From positions 137,639-164,667 of the forward strand of contig FJOG01000075.1 in assembly GCA_900073065.1 (NCBI GenBank): a stretch of DNA of 27,029 bases, written 5' to 3'. Shown here piece by piece: positions 17,657 to 27,029 of this stretch. Positions within the stretch are counted from its first letter, which is position 1. Each line of letters starts with the position of its first letter. The translations under genes and the position numbers were made by a program. Source of the stretch: Phialocephala subalpina. Its lineage: Eukaryota; Ascomycota; Leotiomycetes; Helotiales; Mollisiaceae. The notes under the pieces were generated by a model that worked only from the letters and a program-made list of their open reading frames with translations, did not search any database and was not told the origin of the DNA.

Positions 17657-20300
17657 ATGTTGTTTGCATTCTCGACAATTTTCTTCGCCGGTCTTGCTGC
17701 TGCTGACTGCGCTGCTGACAATTGTCTTCGTGGTTTGAGGGCAACTCAGACTCCAGGACGTCTCGCATCCGCTCAATCGTTCTGTGCAACATATACGAAG
17801 ACAGCAGTCCCGATCTCTGCGATTCCGACGTTTGCCGTCGATGCCTGTGGAGCCAATCAGAATGCCAGCTTCACGGTGAGACTTTCGAGTGCGTGTAGCT
17901 GCATTGCTGCGTCGACGACGACAGCTGCAACAACGACTACATCTGCAGCCGCTACGGGAGCATGCGCGTTGGTGAGCAGTCTCTCAAGAGCTCAGAAGTC
18001 AACAGCTCCAACAGGTAAGTGCCACGTGTGGGGCGACGAATCTAGCTAACATTTTCAGCTACACCAACTGTTGCTGCTTCATTGGCGAGGGACTGTTTGA
18101 ACTCCGTGCCATTGAACAAAACAGCTGCTCTTATGTTGGTTGACGCGATGCCACCGTATCTTGAATGGCAAAGTGGTACGGAATTTCCAGCGATCATGTG
18201 ATATCATATGTGATGTGCTGATATGTTTCAGACTCGGCATACAAGGCAGATCCCCCTGCAGATTACTTTTATCCGCCCCACAACATTTTTACGTACCTTG
18301 CATCCGTGAAGACCAATCTTCAGAATGACAAGTACGCAAATGAATATGGTCAGTCTCGAATTCCAGAGAGTTCCTGCGGTTTTCCGGCTCTGGGTGTTGC
18401 TCGAAATCGCTAACTTCCAGCAGAATTCCAGGAGGACCTCTACCAAATCTTCGCTCGGGCTCATGATGGACATTTCGTCTTTTACCCGGACGCTTTGACC
18501 AAGGCAATTGAATGGGGCAGAAAGAGATCCCTGGTCTCGATCAGCGAGGATGGAACATCCCTTCCTGTCATCAAAATCTATGGTTAATACTCCTGCCTGA
18601 ACCTAATTTTTGAAATGAAGCTTACACTTTGCAGAGGACGTGATCTCGGGCGGCGCTGCATCAGTGGTCACAGAAATCAATGGCATTGATGCGGCCACAT
18701 ATGTCGCTGACTTCGCCTACATCGCATCATTCAACCAGGACGCGGATGCAGCATATAATACCATGTTCTTCGAGAAGGCGTTTGTTGGAGGAGGCACAGG
18801 AACAGGATACTTCGCTGGAGGTGGACGTGTCAGGTAAACACACTCCTCACTCCACGTGAAACATCGCTAATAGCTTTCAGATACATCTATCCTGGCGACA
18901 ATACGACTTTCACTTTCGCGAACGGCTCAACTGCTGCATTTGAGAATGTTGGAAAGGTCAAGGGAGACTTCTCTGGTGTCACTGACGGTGCTTCCTTCTA
19001 CAAGAAGTTTTGTTTTGTCCCAGATGCTGCGATCAGCTCTTCTGCTGAAGCCGCTGAGGTTGATGCCTTCGTCCCAGAAGTCCTTGTTCCTGGATATCCA
19101 TCACCCGTGGTCATTACCAATGACAGCATTGTATCTGGCTACTACTTGGATGGAGCAGGCTACGAAGATGTGGCTGTGATCAGCCTTTTGGCTTTCGAAT
19201 CGGAATCCCCACTCGAATTCCAGCAAGTCGCCCAGCAATTCTTCGCTGATGCGGTTCGAGACAAAAAGACCAAGCTTGTCATTGATCTCAGTGCAAATGG
19301 TGGAGGATATATCCTGCAAGGCTACGATCTCTTCCGGCAACTTTTCCCGGACATCGTTCAGGACGGCAACTCACGATGGAGAGAAAATCCCACCTTCCTG
19401 GCAATCGCAGAAGTCTTCTCGGCAGTCTCATCAGGCTTCGATCCTCTCGCTTCTTCCAACTTCGTCATAAACGAAGCAGAAAGCGTCTTCAACTACCGAT
19501 ACGATCTCAATATCTCCAACGAGCCCTTCTTGACCTTCGAAGACAAGTTCGGACCCCATGTTTTCAAGGGCGATAATTACACCAACCTCATGCGATGGAA
19601 CCTCAACGACCCTTTGACTACCAGTAACGACTCATATGGTCTCGGAACCGACATCACTGGCTATCGCAGCAGAGCGAACTTCACGCAGCCGTTCGAGGCG
19701 GAGAACATCATCATGCTTCTTGATGGATACTGTGCTTCAACTTGCACTCTCTTCTCGGAATTCATGCGTACCCAAGCCGGCATCAAGTCAATCGCAATGG
19801 GTGGTCGTCCGAAGGAAGGACCAATCCAAGGAGTTGGAGGAATCAAGGGAGCCCAGGTCTTGGGATGGGCAGACATCTATAGCAATGCCCAGACCGCGAA
19901 GATCAACGCCACTGCCGAGCAAACCGCTGTTCTCAACACTCTCTCTAATTATCCCTCCCTGCGAAGCTCTAGCACCGGCATCAATGTTCGAGACAACATT
20001 CTGCCAAATAATGTTGATGATGGGCTACCAGCTCAATTCGTGTATGAATTGGCAGATTGCAGACTTTACTACACGGAACCCATGATTACCGATGTTACGG
20101 CGTTGTGGAAGGGGGCTGCCGATGCAGCATTTAATGGAGGAGCTTGTGCTGCCGGGGGAATCACGAAGAGAGATACAAGCAAGAGGACGTCCGAGAGAAA
20201 GCCGTTGCCGTACAAGAGGACTACCACTCCTAGACGGGCGATCATCACAGCGGAGAACGAGGCGTGGGTTGCGAGACATGGTCGCAAGGCCATTCCTTAA
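17657..20300 (+). CDS. Secreted serine peptidase, S41 (CPAF-like) family, 6 exons
   Basis: Hand-spliced exons 17657-18014, 18059-18175, 18232-18348, 18421-18582, 18635-18833 and 18881-20300 give 790 residues. Introns are 44, 56, 72, 52 and 47 bases, all in frame, most with CTAAC/CTGAT branch sites. A signal peptide (MLFAFSTIFFAGLAAA) is followed by a Cys-bearing N-terminal region and a Thr/Ala-rich linker. H212 in RAHDGHF is the likely catalytic His. S604 in LDGYCASTCTLFSEFM is the likely nucleophile, with E611 close by, and GGRPKEGPIQGVGG follows as in fungal S41 members. LVIDLSANGGGYILQGYDLF is the family's conserved core strand. Bacterial relatives cut processed or unstructured C-termini; for fungal secreted members the substrates are unknown. 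The C-terminus is basic (KRDTSKRTSERKPLPYKRTT) with dibasic sites. Intron 3 ends in CAGCAG, so two acceptors three bases apart are possible. Confidence 0.9.
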
Positions 20301-21252
20301 ATGGAGAAGGGGTGAAGACAGACGTCAAAGATTATCTCATGTTGGGGATGTAGTGTATAACCTTCAAAGGTCCAAAAGAATAATGTGTGCTGTATAGATA
20401 GCAATATAATAGCTTATCTTGTCAGACGGGTTTCGTCGATAAATTCCGGTATCCTCCGAGTGATTTTGGGGTTATGCCATGCTTGACGAGAAGGAAGGCT
20501 TAATGGGCAGTGCGTCGTCTTCCATTTTCAGCAGGAACAGAAATCACGCTACTGGGCATGGTTCTGCAACTTAGCTTCTCTCGGCCTTCAGCCTTTCCAA
20601 ACTCTTCCTCCTCATATCAACATCAAGGCTCGAGCACTTAAGCCTCCTCAATTGGAGTGGCGTCTTCTTCTTGTGGAATTATAAATTTCCCCTTCATGCT
20701 TTGCAACCTACCGCCTGCTTTTGGACATTGGCTGACAGTTTCAATCGAAAGTGAATCTGAAGACCTCACAATCCAGAAGTGAATCGACTTGCAAGGAGCC
20801 TCGCGTCTTCACAGGTTTCAGTCTCGCATTTCCTCCCTTCTACCTTAACAACCCATCCTCGATCTCAACGCTTTCGGCATGTTATCCACGCTGGGCCTGC
20901 ACCCCGGTGCTTGATCCTTAATCGAAACCGAGGTTTTCTCCCTCCATCCTGTTTCGATCGACGTCCTCCAATAAGAATTCTACCTCAACAGTCGCGGTCA
21001 CCTTGAGGCTCACCTTCATCAACTGTCTTAGAAAAGATCGACACCGGCCCCCCGACACCCAACACCCTTTCTCCACACCCTTTCCACTACGTCGACGACC
21101 ACAGCAGACGTACACCGGAAGCTCTGGCGACCTCGAAAGTCTATTGCGGATTTTCCCCTCGTGGAACACCGAGATCAAGGTTTTCCTGTGGGACGATTGG
21201 AATCACATCTCAACTTCGATCAAGAAGAGTTCTCCGGCGCACAATACTCCTG
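20301..21252. other. Interval between S41 gene and caspase-like fragment
   Basis: No supported coding sequence. The frames at 20779-21006 and 21003-21293 are Arg/Pro/Ser-rich and not protein-like. From about 20770 the plus strand is markedly C/T-rich (ctttctccacaccctttcca), which fits a promoter and leader for the plus-strand caspase-like gene that follows. The first 300 bases should hold the 3' end signals of the protease gene. Confidence 0.4.
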
Positions 21253-21591
21253 ATGCCAATGATGGCTCCCGCAGCGAAGGAACAAGAAATTGACCTGGAG
21301 ACCGACACTTACCCATACAAAGAGATTCACGTTCTACTTATCAACTGGGGAAGGGGCGAGCAAGTGGTCAAGCTACTTACAGAGATGCTTGGAATATGCT
21401 TGCTACGGTTTTATAGGGTCGCTACCCTCACCCACGCATTCATACCTTCCGTGGATCCTCACATTTCGATGGGGAATTTTCTTGGCCAGTGGATCCAACA
21501 GCATTCGAGCCCAGAGAACCTACTCATCGTACATTATTCAGGGCATGGTCGACTTGATAACAATAGACATTTGATCCTGTCAACTGGGTAA
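21253..21591 (+). pseudogene. Caspase-like (peptidase C14) N-terminal fragment
   Basis: The frame from ATG 21253 to TAA 21589-21591 encodes 112 residues. After a short leader come strand 1 of a caspase fold (YPYKEIHVLLINWGRGEQ), a helix (VVKLLTEMLG), strand 2 (YRVATLTHAFIPSVDPHIS), a helix (FLGQWIQQHSSPE) and the strand carrying the catalytic His motif, NLLIVHYSGHGRLDNNRHLI. This matches the fungal caspase-like proteins with NLLIVYYGGHG. The second half, with the catalytic Cys, is missing: the frame closes at once and about 120 bases later an AT-rich RIP-like block begins. The codon before the stop contains GGGTAATT, so a splice donor at 21588 is possible, but no convincing following exon can be read. 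Hence this is probably a truncated gene. It lies tail-to-tail with the NLR-like gene. Confidence 0.6.
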
Positions 21592-21709
21592 TTACCTACC
21601 ATCCAATCGGTTTTACAGAATTCTCATTGTAAACTACGTTCAAGTATATTATTACTTTGAGTTTAGCGCTCCCGCCTCGGGGATAGCGCCTCGCTTACCA
21701 AGTCGCTAC

Positions 21710-22085
21710 ATTTGATAATATTTATGAGAAACTTTTTTTTCCAATTTAATAAAAAAGATTTAATATTTATAAAACTTTATAATATATATAATAAAAATTT
21801 AATTAAACCTAATATTATAATATAATAATATATTAAAAATTAAAATAATTATAAAATTTATTTATTATTTAAATTTCCGAATATTTCGAAATATAATATT
21901 TATTAATATAAAAAATTATAATTATAATTAATTAATTTAAAATTTATAATAAAAAATACATATATTTAAATACTATTTATATCAATTAAAAATATATAAA
22001 TAAAAGAATTTAAAAATTTAAAAATTTAATATAAATATAATAATATTTTAATTATTAATATTGCTCGCGATATACGAAGTAATAA
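21710..22085. repeat. AT-rich block, RIP-like
   Basis: About 375 bases of nearly pure A/T with runs such as aatatataataaaaattta, stops in all frames and abrupt edges. It lies between the truncated caspase-like gene and the 3' side of the NLR-like gene, so whatever repeat it was may have replaced the end of the caspase-like gene. Confidence 0.6.
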
Positions 22086-22358
22086 CAGATACGTATATTA
22101 CGTTTTATCTTTATTTCATTACGAGGTTCCCTATTAAAGGCCTAGGCCCAAAGGCCCGCAGAAGAGAATTCAGCACCCTCGCCATTGAGCGCCTGTGTCT
22201 ATGTCGTTGCGATAGGCCATCCACCAGTTAGACTATTCATGACCATTCTGCATTCTCCATTCCACAACAGCAGACAATAGACAACAACCACTCGCTAGCA
22301 AAACCACCTCCTTTGTCTCCTATCGTTGTCGTTGCTCGGGATCGCTACTCTGAGGCTA

Positions 22359-22378
22359 GGCTGGGCTGGGCTGGGCTG
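22359..22378. repeat. GGCTG x4 microsatellite
   Basis: Four perfect tandem copies of the five-base unit GGCTG, preceded by a near-copy (ggcta). Confidence 0.8.
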
Positions 22379-22430
22379 GAGACCGCGGCGCACGCATGGT
22401 GCTGGGCGTATATATAGCCATTGCTCTGCG

Positions 22431-22448
22431 TACCTAGTCTACTAGGTA
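22431..22448. repeat. Short perfect inverted repeat
   Basis: TACCTAG-TCTA-CTAGGTA: seven-base arms, perfectly complementary, around a four-base loop, about 165 bases beyond the stop of the NLR-like gene. It could form a hairpin in RNA of either strand. No function is visible. Confidence 0.6.
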
Positions 22449-22610
22449 ACGCCTCATCGTATGCAGCGGCTCCTCCGGCCGCGAATTCTGTGGCCATGCG
22501 AGTCGATGTCCTGGAGTGCAGATCCGCGCTGTATGCCACAATGTACAGTACCCAGGAGTAAAGTCACGCTAGATATTAATTCTCTGTTCGGTGTAGCCTC
22601 TCACCCCGTT

Positions 22611-25600
22611 TGTGATTCACCAGGCCTTTCCTCCAGCTGCTTTTCCTCTAGCGCAGACGGGACCGCAGGCGCTACCGTTTCCACCCAGTCATCACGCGGT
22701 TTGTGCTTGAATTTTGTTCCGCCCTTCTCAGGGCCAAAGTTTATTCTAATCTGGGGTCTGCCAACGTCCCTGGACTGGAAACTTACGGCCGGGTAGAGTT
22801 GTCCGAAGATATCAAAGACCGAACCTGAGTGTGTTAGCTCTCGTCTGTCGTGCGATAGTTAGAGTGAAGATGGGTGGGTGGGTGGCTTACTTTCCCAGAT
22901 ATTGTCGAGTACGAAACAGGCTTTCCTCTTGGCCAAGTCGACGGCGACACCGACTGTTTGCCCGGCTCGGTACCCCGGCGCGTCTTCGATTACGGTGTCG
23001 TTGTCGCTGATGAGAGATCCGTCGTCGCTGTGATAACCCCACGTCCCGGGTCGCCACCCAATAAGTTCAGTGAGCTTGGAGCTCTCTTGAAGAAGGCCGA
23101 TGGCTATGGTACTTCAATGGGCAACGCAGTCAGCTTCAGATACAATCTGCAGGGGATTTCTGGCGTTCTTTTGGGGTGAAAAGGTGGCTTACTTCCCAGG
23201 TTGAAGCTCCAGGATTTCTACCTCGAAATAGGTGGGCTTGCTTGCTGGGATGCAATGATCCGCGCGTACCGCACCCCCGAAGCCGAAAGTCGACATGTGA
23301 GTGTTGCCTTCAAACGTGTGTCAGTATTTGATAAGGTACTTACTGTGAGGTAAGATTTGTGAAACTGGTGAGGATCTAAGTTTGAAGACAGCAGCGCTCA
23401 CCTTCCACCCACGCTTCTCGGCCATCTGGTGATAGGGAATCGTCATAATGTACATCACATGGACATAGCCTTGTTGGCTCCTTCATCGCGTTGCCGTTGA
23501 CTGCTCCCATGCTTCGAAGGATTGCAGCCTCCTCAGTCAGTGTCGGAGAGAAGTTGGCAACGTCTAATGCTGTCCATCCATGTCTGTCCGGGACATTTGT
23601 GTCCAGTCCCTTGACTTGGACGATCTCCTGAAACAGCTCTTTTGACCCAGCCTTCAAGACCGCCGTGAGAGCTGACTCGAGGTCATTTTGTCTGTGCTCA
23701 GCGGGGAGCGCTTCAAGTATAGTATGGAACTTCTGAAGGGAATATTCGTAATTGTGGTCATTCGTTGCTGCCAATCCTGCGCGGTATAATGGCTTGCAAC
23801 TGCATGCATCCAGCGTACATGGGTCCAGTCCAGCTCCAATCAGCTTCTTGATCAAGTTTTCTGAGCCCCAAGATGCTGCATAGTGGATGGAGGTCATTCC
23901 AAGATTGTCTTGTATTTTCGGATTTGCCCCAAGTTCAAGGAGGAGCTCTGCATATTGCATGTTATGGTGAAATATAGCGCGCATGAGGGGTGTGCCACCG
24001 GCATAATCAGCGGCATCCACCTCAGCCTTGTCGGCAAGTAGGAGAGTTGCGATGTCGCGAGATTCCTCGAGTGCAGATGCGGTGCCAAAGTTGAGGGCAT
24101 GAAAAGGGCCTCCAAATGCTCGCGTGACGGTCTTGGTATTCGCACCGCTGTTGAGAAGGGCTCTGATGGTCCCAAGCTCTCGTTTCCATATAGCCATATT
24201 GAGCAGCGAACCCAGCCCTCCACCTTGACCGTTGGGATTGGCACCAGCTTTCAATAGCATGCGAACGATCTTGGGATTGCGGTTTCCGATGGCCATGAGC
24301 AGCGGCGTTGTCCCCGATCCTGGTATCTCGGCATCCACTCCCAGCTGTGGGGTTTGAACCTTGGTGGTTCCTTCCGCGCCTTCCTCTATGGCCTTTTCCG
24401 TCCTTGTCTGGGGCTCTCCATCAGGCTGGTCTTTCTCAAAGCCCAAGAGAGCAGCAACCAAGTCACTCTCATCTTCCCTGACTGCGACATGAAGCGGAGA
24501 GAGGTATTCAGAATCAACAAGTTTTGAGTTGGCGTTGTACTCCAGAAGGGACTTGATCGACGTTTCTGACTTGCACTTGACAGCAATATGGAGAGGTGTC
24601 TCCCGCTTGTTGTTTCTAATATCTGGGTTTGCCGATCTCTTAAGGAGCATCTGGATGATGTCGAGCTTACCGACTTCTATGGCGACATGTAACGGTGGAT
24701 CCTGCGACCTCGACTCTGTAGGGTTTACGACCCAACCATTGTCAAGTATAAGACGGATAAGATCCAAGTTGCCACTTCTTAGAGCCGTAATAAGAATCTT
24801 TGTAGGTCGCTGAGACCCTAGGGACGGCTCAAACAGGACGTCACCATCTTTCCAATCCAGAAAGGACTTGACAGCCGCAGCGCTGCCAGTTTCGACAGCA
24901 ATCTCAAATGCCGTCCTGTTGTCTCCATTTTTGCGCCAGACATCTTCGGGAGTTGCCTTTCGCAGCAATTCACGAACGCAAAGACTAAGGCGCTGCCGAG
25001 TTGCATAGTGGATGGATGTCTCTTCCCAGTTTTCATCCCACTGCACAGCTATGCCTTGGTCCATGAGAAAACGTATACTGTCTGGCCTGTTCCCACTGAT
25101 TGCTGAGTCTAGCAACCCATTGTAGTTGGGACAACTATCTCGATTTTTATGGACTGAAATTCCGGCATCCATAAGAACTTTGACAGTATCCACTTGACCA
25201 TAATAAACTGCGTTCATCATAGCATTGTTGTCCTTTTCCCCTGAGGTATCGCGATAAGGGGCAAGAAGAGCCACGATCCGGCAATCATAGTTGTCATTAT
25301 CGTCGAAAGAAACTTCGAAACTCGACGAAAGCTGTGATTTCCAGAGGCTGGCGCGTGTAGTTGCTTCCAGAGTTTCTGTTGAATTGACCAACTTTTTTCC
25401 TTCGTCAATAAGCCTGCTGACAACGGCGTAATGACCATTCTCAGCGCCGACTTGTAACGGGCCTATTGTCGTACTCACTCTTCCATCAACAATGGAAACA
25501 CCAGCGGACAGTAACTGGTCCACGATTGCAAGGTGGCCATGCTCTGCTGCTACGGAGAAGAGTTTGTGAAGGTCGTGGTCTTCTGGCTTCGATACTCTGA

Positions 25601-27029
25601 ACAGGATATCAAAGGCTTGAGAAGAACCTGCGATGCAGCAGAGTTGCAACGGTGATTTGCCGTCAGAGTTTGGAGATTCAACGAGGGCCTCGAACTCGTC
25701 AGGCTGCAGGCGCTGCAGGGTCAATAACGTTTCGACATCTCCCAATTGTGCGGCAAGGTGTACCGCGTTGGTTCGAGACCTAGGTGCTTCGCCATCTCGA
25801 ACCGTTTCCTCGGAACTGACAATATGGCACCCGTGCGATAGAAGAACTTCGACGGTCGCGGTGTGACCGTTTGCAGTCGCTAGAAGCAGAGGGTCATTGT
25901 TCTCCTGACTGTTGCTCGCAGATGGAAAGGAGGAAGCACTTATCCGTGTCATGAGCAACTGAACGATCTCAGAACGCCCATACTCTGCTGCGGCACAAAG
26001 TACTGGCACGAGATATAAACCTGGAGGAACCGTTCCAAGCAGATCTCGAAAGATCTCGATATTGCCAGCACGTGCTGAAGCAGCCATGGCACCTACAATC
26101 CGGTCCGGAATGATTGCACCTTCACTCTTGGTGATCTGTTGCACAACCCGCCGAAACCCAAGCTGAATTGCTAACAACAGGGTATCACCTGGGTCCATGT
26201 CTATAGGCCATTGGAGCACAGTTCTAAATTTCCTCACCCACCCCTTGAAGGCGTCCGTACCGGATGTAAGAAATCGGAGGACCTCGTCATCTAATGCTTT
26301 TGTGGGCAACGGCTCGAATTTGTAGTGCTCCAGCCAGGAGGTCTCTGCGTACTCTAAGAACGCTGTAGCCATCTCAGGTTTGGCACAAGCTTGATCCGAA
26401 CCATTAGCGCTAGTCGGAGTTGTGTTCATGTGTGCTGAACATGCGGATAGGTACATGAGACAACACCTCGTCACCAACGCATGAAAGTTCGGCACGAGCA
26501 ATGCTCTCTGTGCTTCGAAATAGTCATGAATTGTATGGTGGATCAGCATGACCTCGTCATCCACAAGCTTGAGAATTGTCCCCATCGAGCTGACCAGATC
26601 TCTCACTATCGTCAATGACAACTCGTCGCCGATCGTGTCCAATGCCGACTCGCCCGCGACCTCTTTGTCCGGGGTGAGAGTCAAGGCCACTGCGAGCTCA
26701 GAGACGGTAAGTGGTCGAAGGGCATGGAAAACCCAGTTCAGCAGCAAGCCCGCTGGTTCACCCTGGCTTAGGGCGCCGACCGCTGTCTCGAAGGTGTCCT
26801 TTGGTTGAAGTGCTTCTTTTGAGAGGAATTGTCTGATTCCCTTCCTCGTCGACGGCGTGTATCCGCGCTCCAGGATGCCCAAGTTCAGCTTTACCTGAAG
26901 GTATGTGCAGCCTTCGGCGCACAATCTCTGGATAATGGCCTCTCTGGAATCCTTCCAAGCTGGTTTCTGAAAGATGATCTGTGCCACCCTTTGTCCCACA
27001 CTGCTTCGAATACAATCCAAGACGTTAAC
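22611..27029 (-). CDS. NLR-like protein: STAND C-terminal region, ankyrin repeats, SPRY domain (5' partial)
   Basis: Four exons, 27029-23402, 23307-23193, 23111-22891 and 22825-22611, encode at least 1392 residues. Introns are 94, 81 and 65 bases, all in frame. The 5' end lies outside the window. The first 200 residues match the segment that follows NACHT in fungal NLRs: CAEGCTYLQVKLNLGIL, then LLLNWVFHALRPLTVSELAV (winged-helix-like) and MLIHHTIHDYFEAQ. From about 26100 to 23480 come some 18-20 ankyrin repeats, e.g. DPLLLATANGHTATVEVLLS, PLHVAIEVGKLDIIQMLLKR, TPLHIAVKCKSETSIKSLLE, TPLMRAIFHHNMQYAELLLE. After a linker (SLSPDGREAWVEGNTHMSTF) the last three exons encode a SPRY domain: PTYFEVEILELQPG, IGWRPGTWGYHSDDG, AGQTVGVAVDLAKRKACFVL, then a Glu-rich end. 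Fungal NLRs of this layout are thought to act in non-self recognition; ligand and effector are unknown here. The NACHT core itself is not in view, so STAND membership is inferred. Confidence 0.88.

Larger units (their letters stand above)
22086..22610. other. 3' flank of the NLR-like gene
   Basis: Normal composition and no supported gene. It contains four tandem GGCTG units at 22359-22378 and an inverted repeat at 22431-22448. The minus-strand frame 22345-22539 and plus-strand frame 22461-22796 are open by chance, the latter antisense to the last NLR exon. Confidence 0.4.

Noticed and set aside
17374..17776. Minus-strand frames across the start of the S41 gene
   Set aside because: They are antisense to the protease signal peptide and first exon, whose splicing and motifs are coherent over six exons.
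21592..21650. Second exon of the caspase-like gene after a 31-base intron (GTAATT...TTTTACAG)
   Set aside because: The intron would be too short and the following bases run into stops and AT-rich DNA without a Cys motif.
22461..22796. Plus-strand 111-codon frame
   Set aside because: Antisense to the last SPRY exon of the NLR-like gene.

Overview
The window looks like nuclear DNA of a filamentous ascomycete (Pezizomycotina). The genes carry short introns (about 44-154 bases) with GT..AG ends and CTAAC/CTGAY-like branch sites. The families are typical of moulds: a secreted tyrosinase, a rhodopsin/SAT4-type seven-helix protein, a fungal S41 protease, a T5orf172/DUF1766 protein and an NLR-like ankyrin protein. 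Gene-bearing segments alternate with almost pure A/T blocks (about 4181-4305, 7215-7860, 13575-13925, 21710-22085), the usual look of old repeats mutated by repeat-induced point mutation (RIP). I cannot name the species.

Layout. 1-1100: edge of a minus-strand gene, then a 3' scrap of an alpha-carbonic anhydrase gene and a second decayed exon. 1094-3347: minus-strand DUF1766 gene with a coding-like tail in shifted frames. 3348-5805: gene-poor DNA ending in the tyrosinase promoter. 5806-7165: a complete five-exon tyrosinase. 7166-8619: AT-rich block and unexplained sequence. 8620-11023: a decayed minus-strand coiled-coil gene with stops and frameshifts. 11612-13456: an intact intronless 614-residue fungal orphan. 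14092-15529: a five-exon seven-helix membrane protein on the minus strand. 15530-17656: a repeat-rich interval with an inverted-repeat element, a 13-base repeat and a two-copy tandem repeat of about 190 bases. 17657-20300: a six-exon secreted S41 protease. 21253-21591: the front end of a caspase-like gene cut off at an AT-rich block. 22611-27029: a large minus-strand NLR-like gene (end of STAND/NACHT region, many ankyrin repeats, C-terminal SPRY domain), open at its 5' end.

There is no sign of one pathway. The window reads as an accessory, rearranged chromosome segment: secreted or surface-active genes (tyrosinase, S41 protease, rhodopsin-like protein) and recognition or cell-death-type genes (ankyrin-SPRY NLR, caspase-like fragment) among gene relics and degenerate repeats. 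The points most worth following are the ankyrin-SPRY NLR next to a truncated caspase-like gene, the decayed coiled-coil gene, the 18-base perfect palindrome ahead of the tyrosinase, and the repeats at 16.2-17.0 kb. All gene models are hand-spliced from sequence alone.
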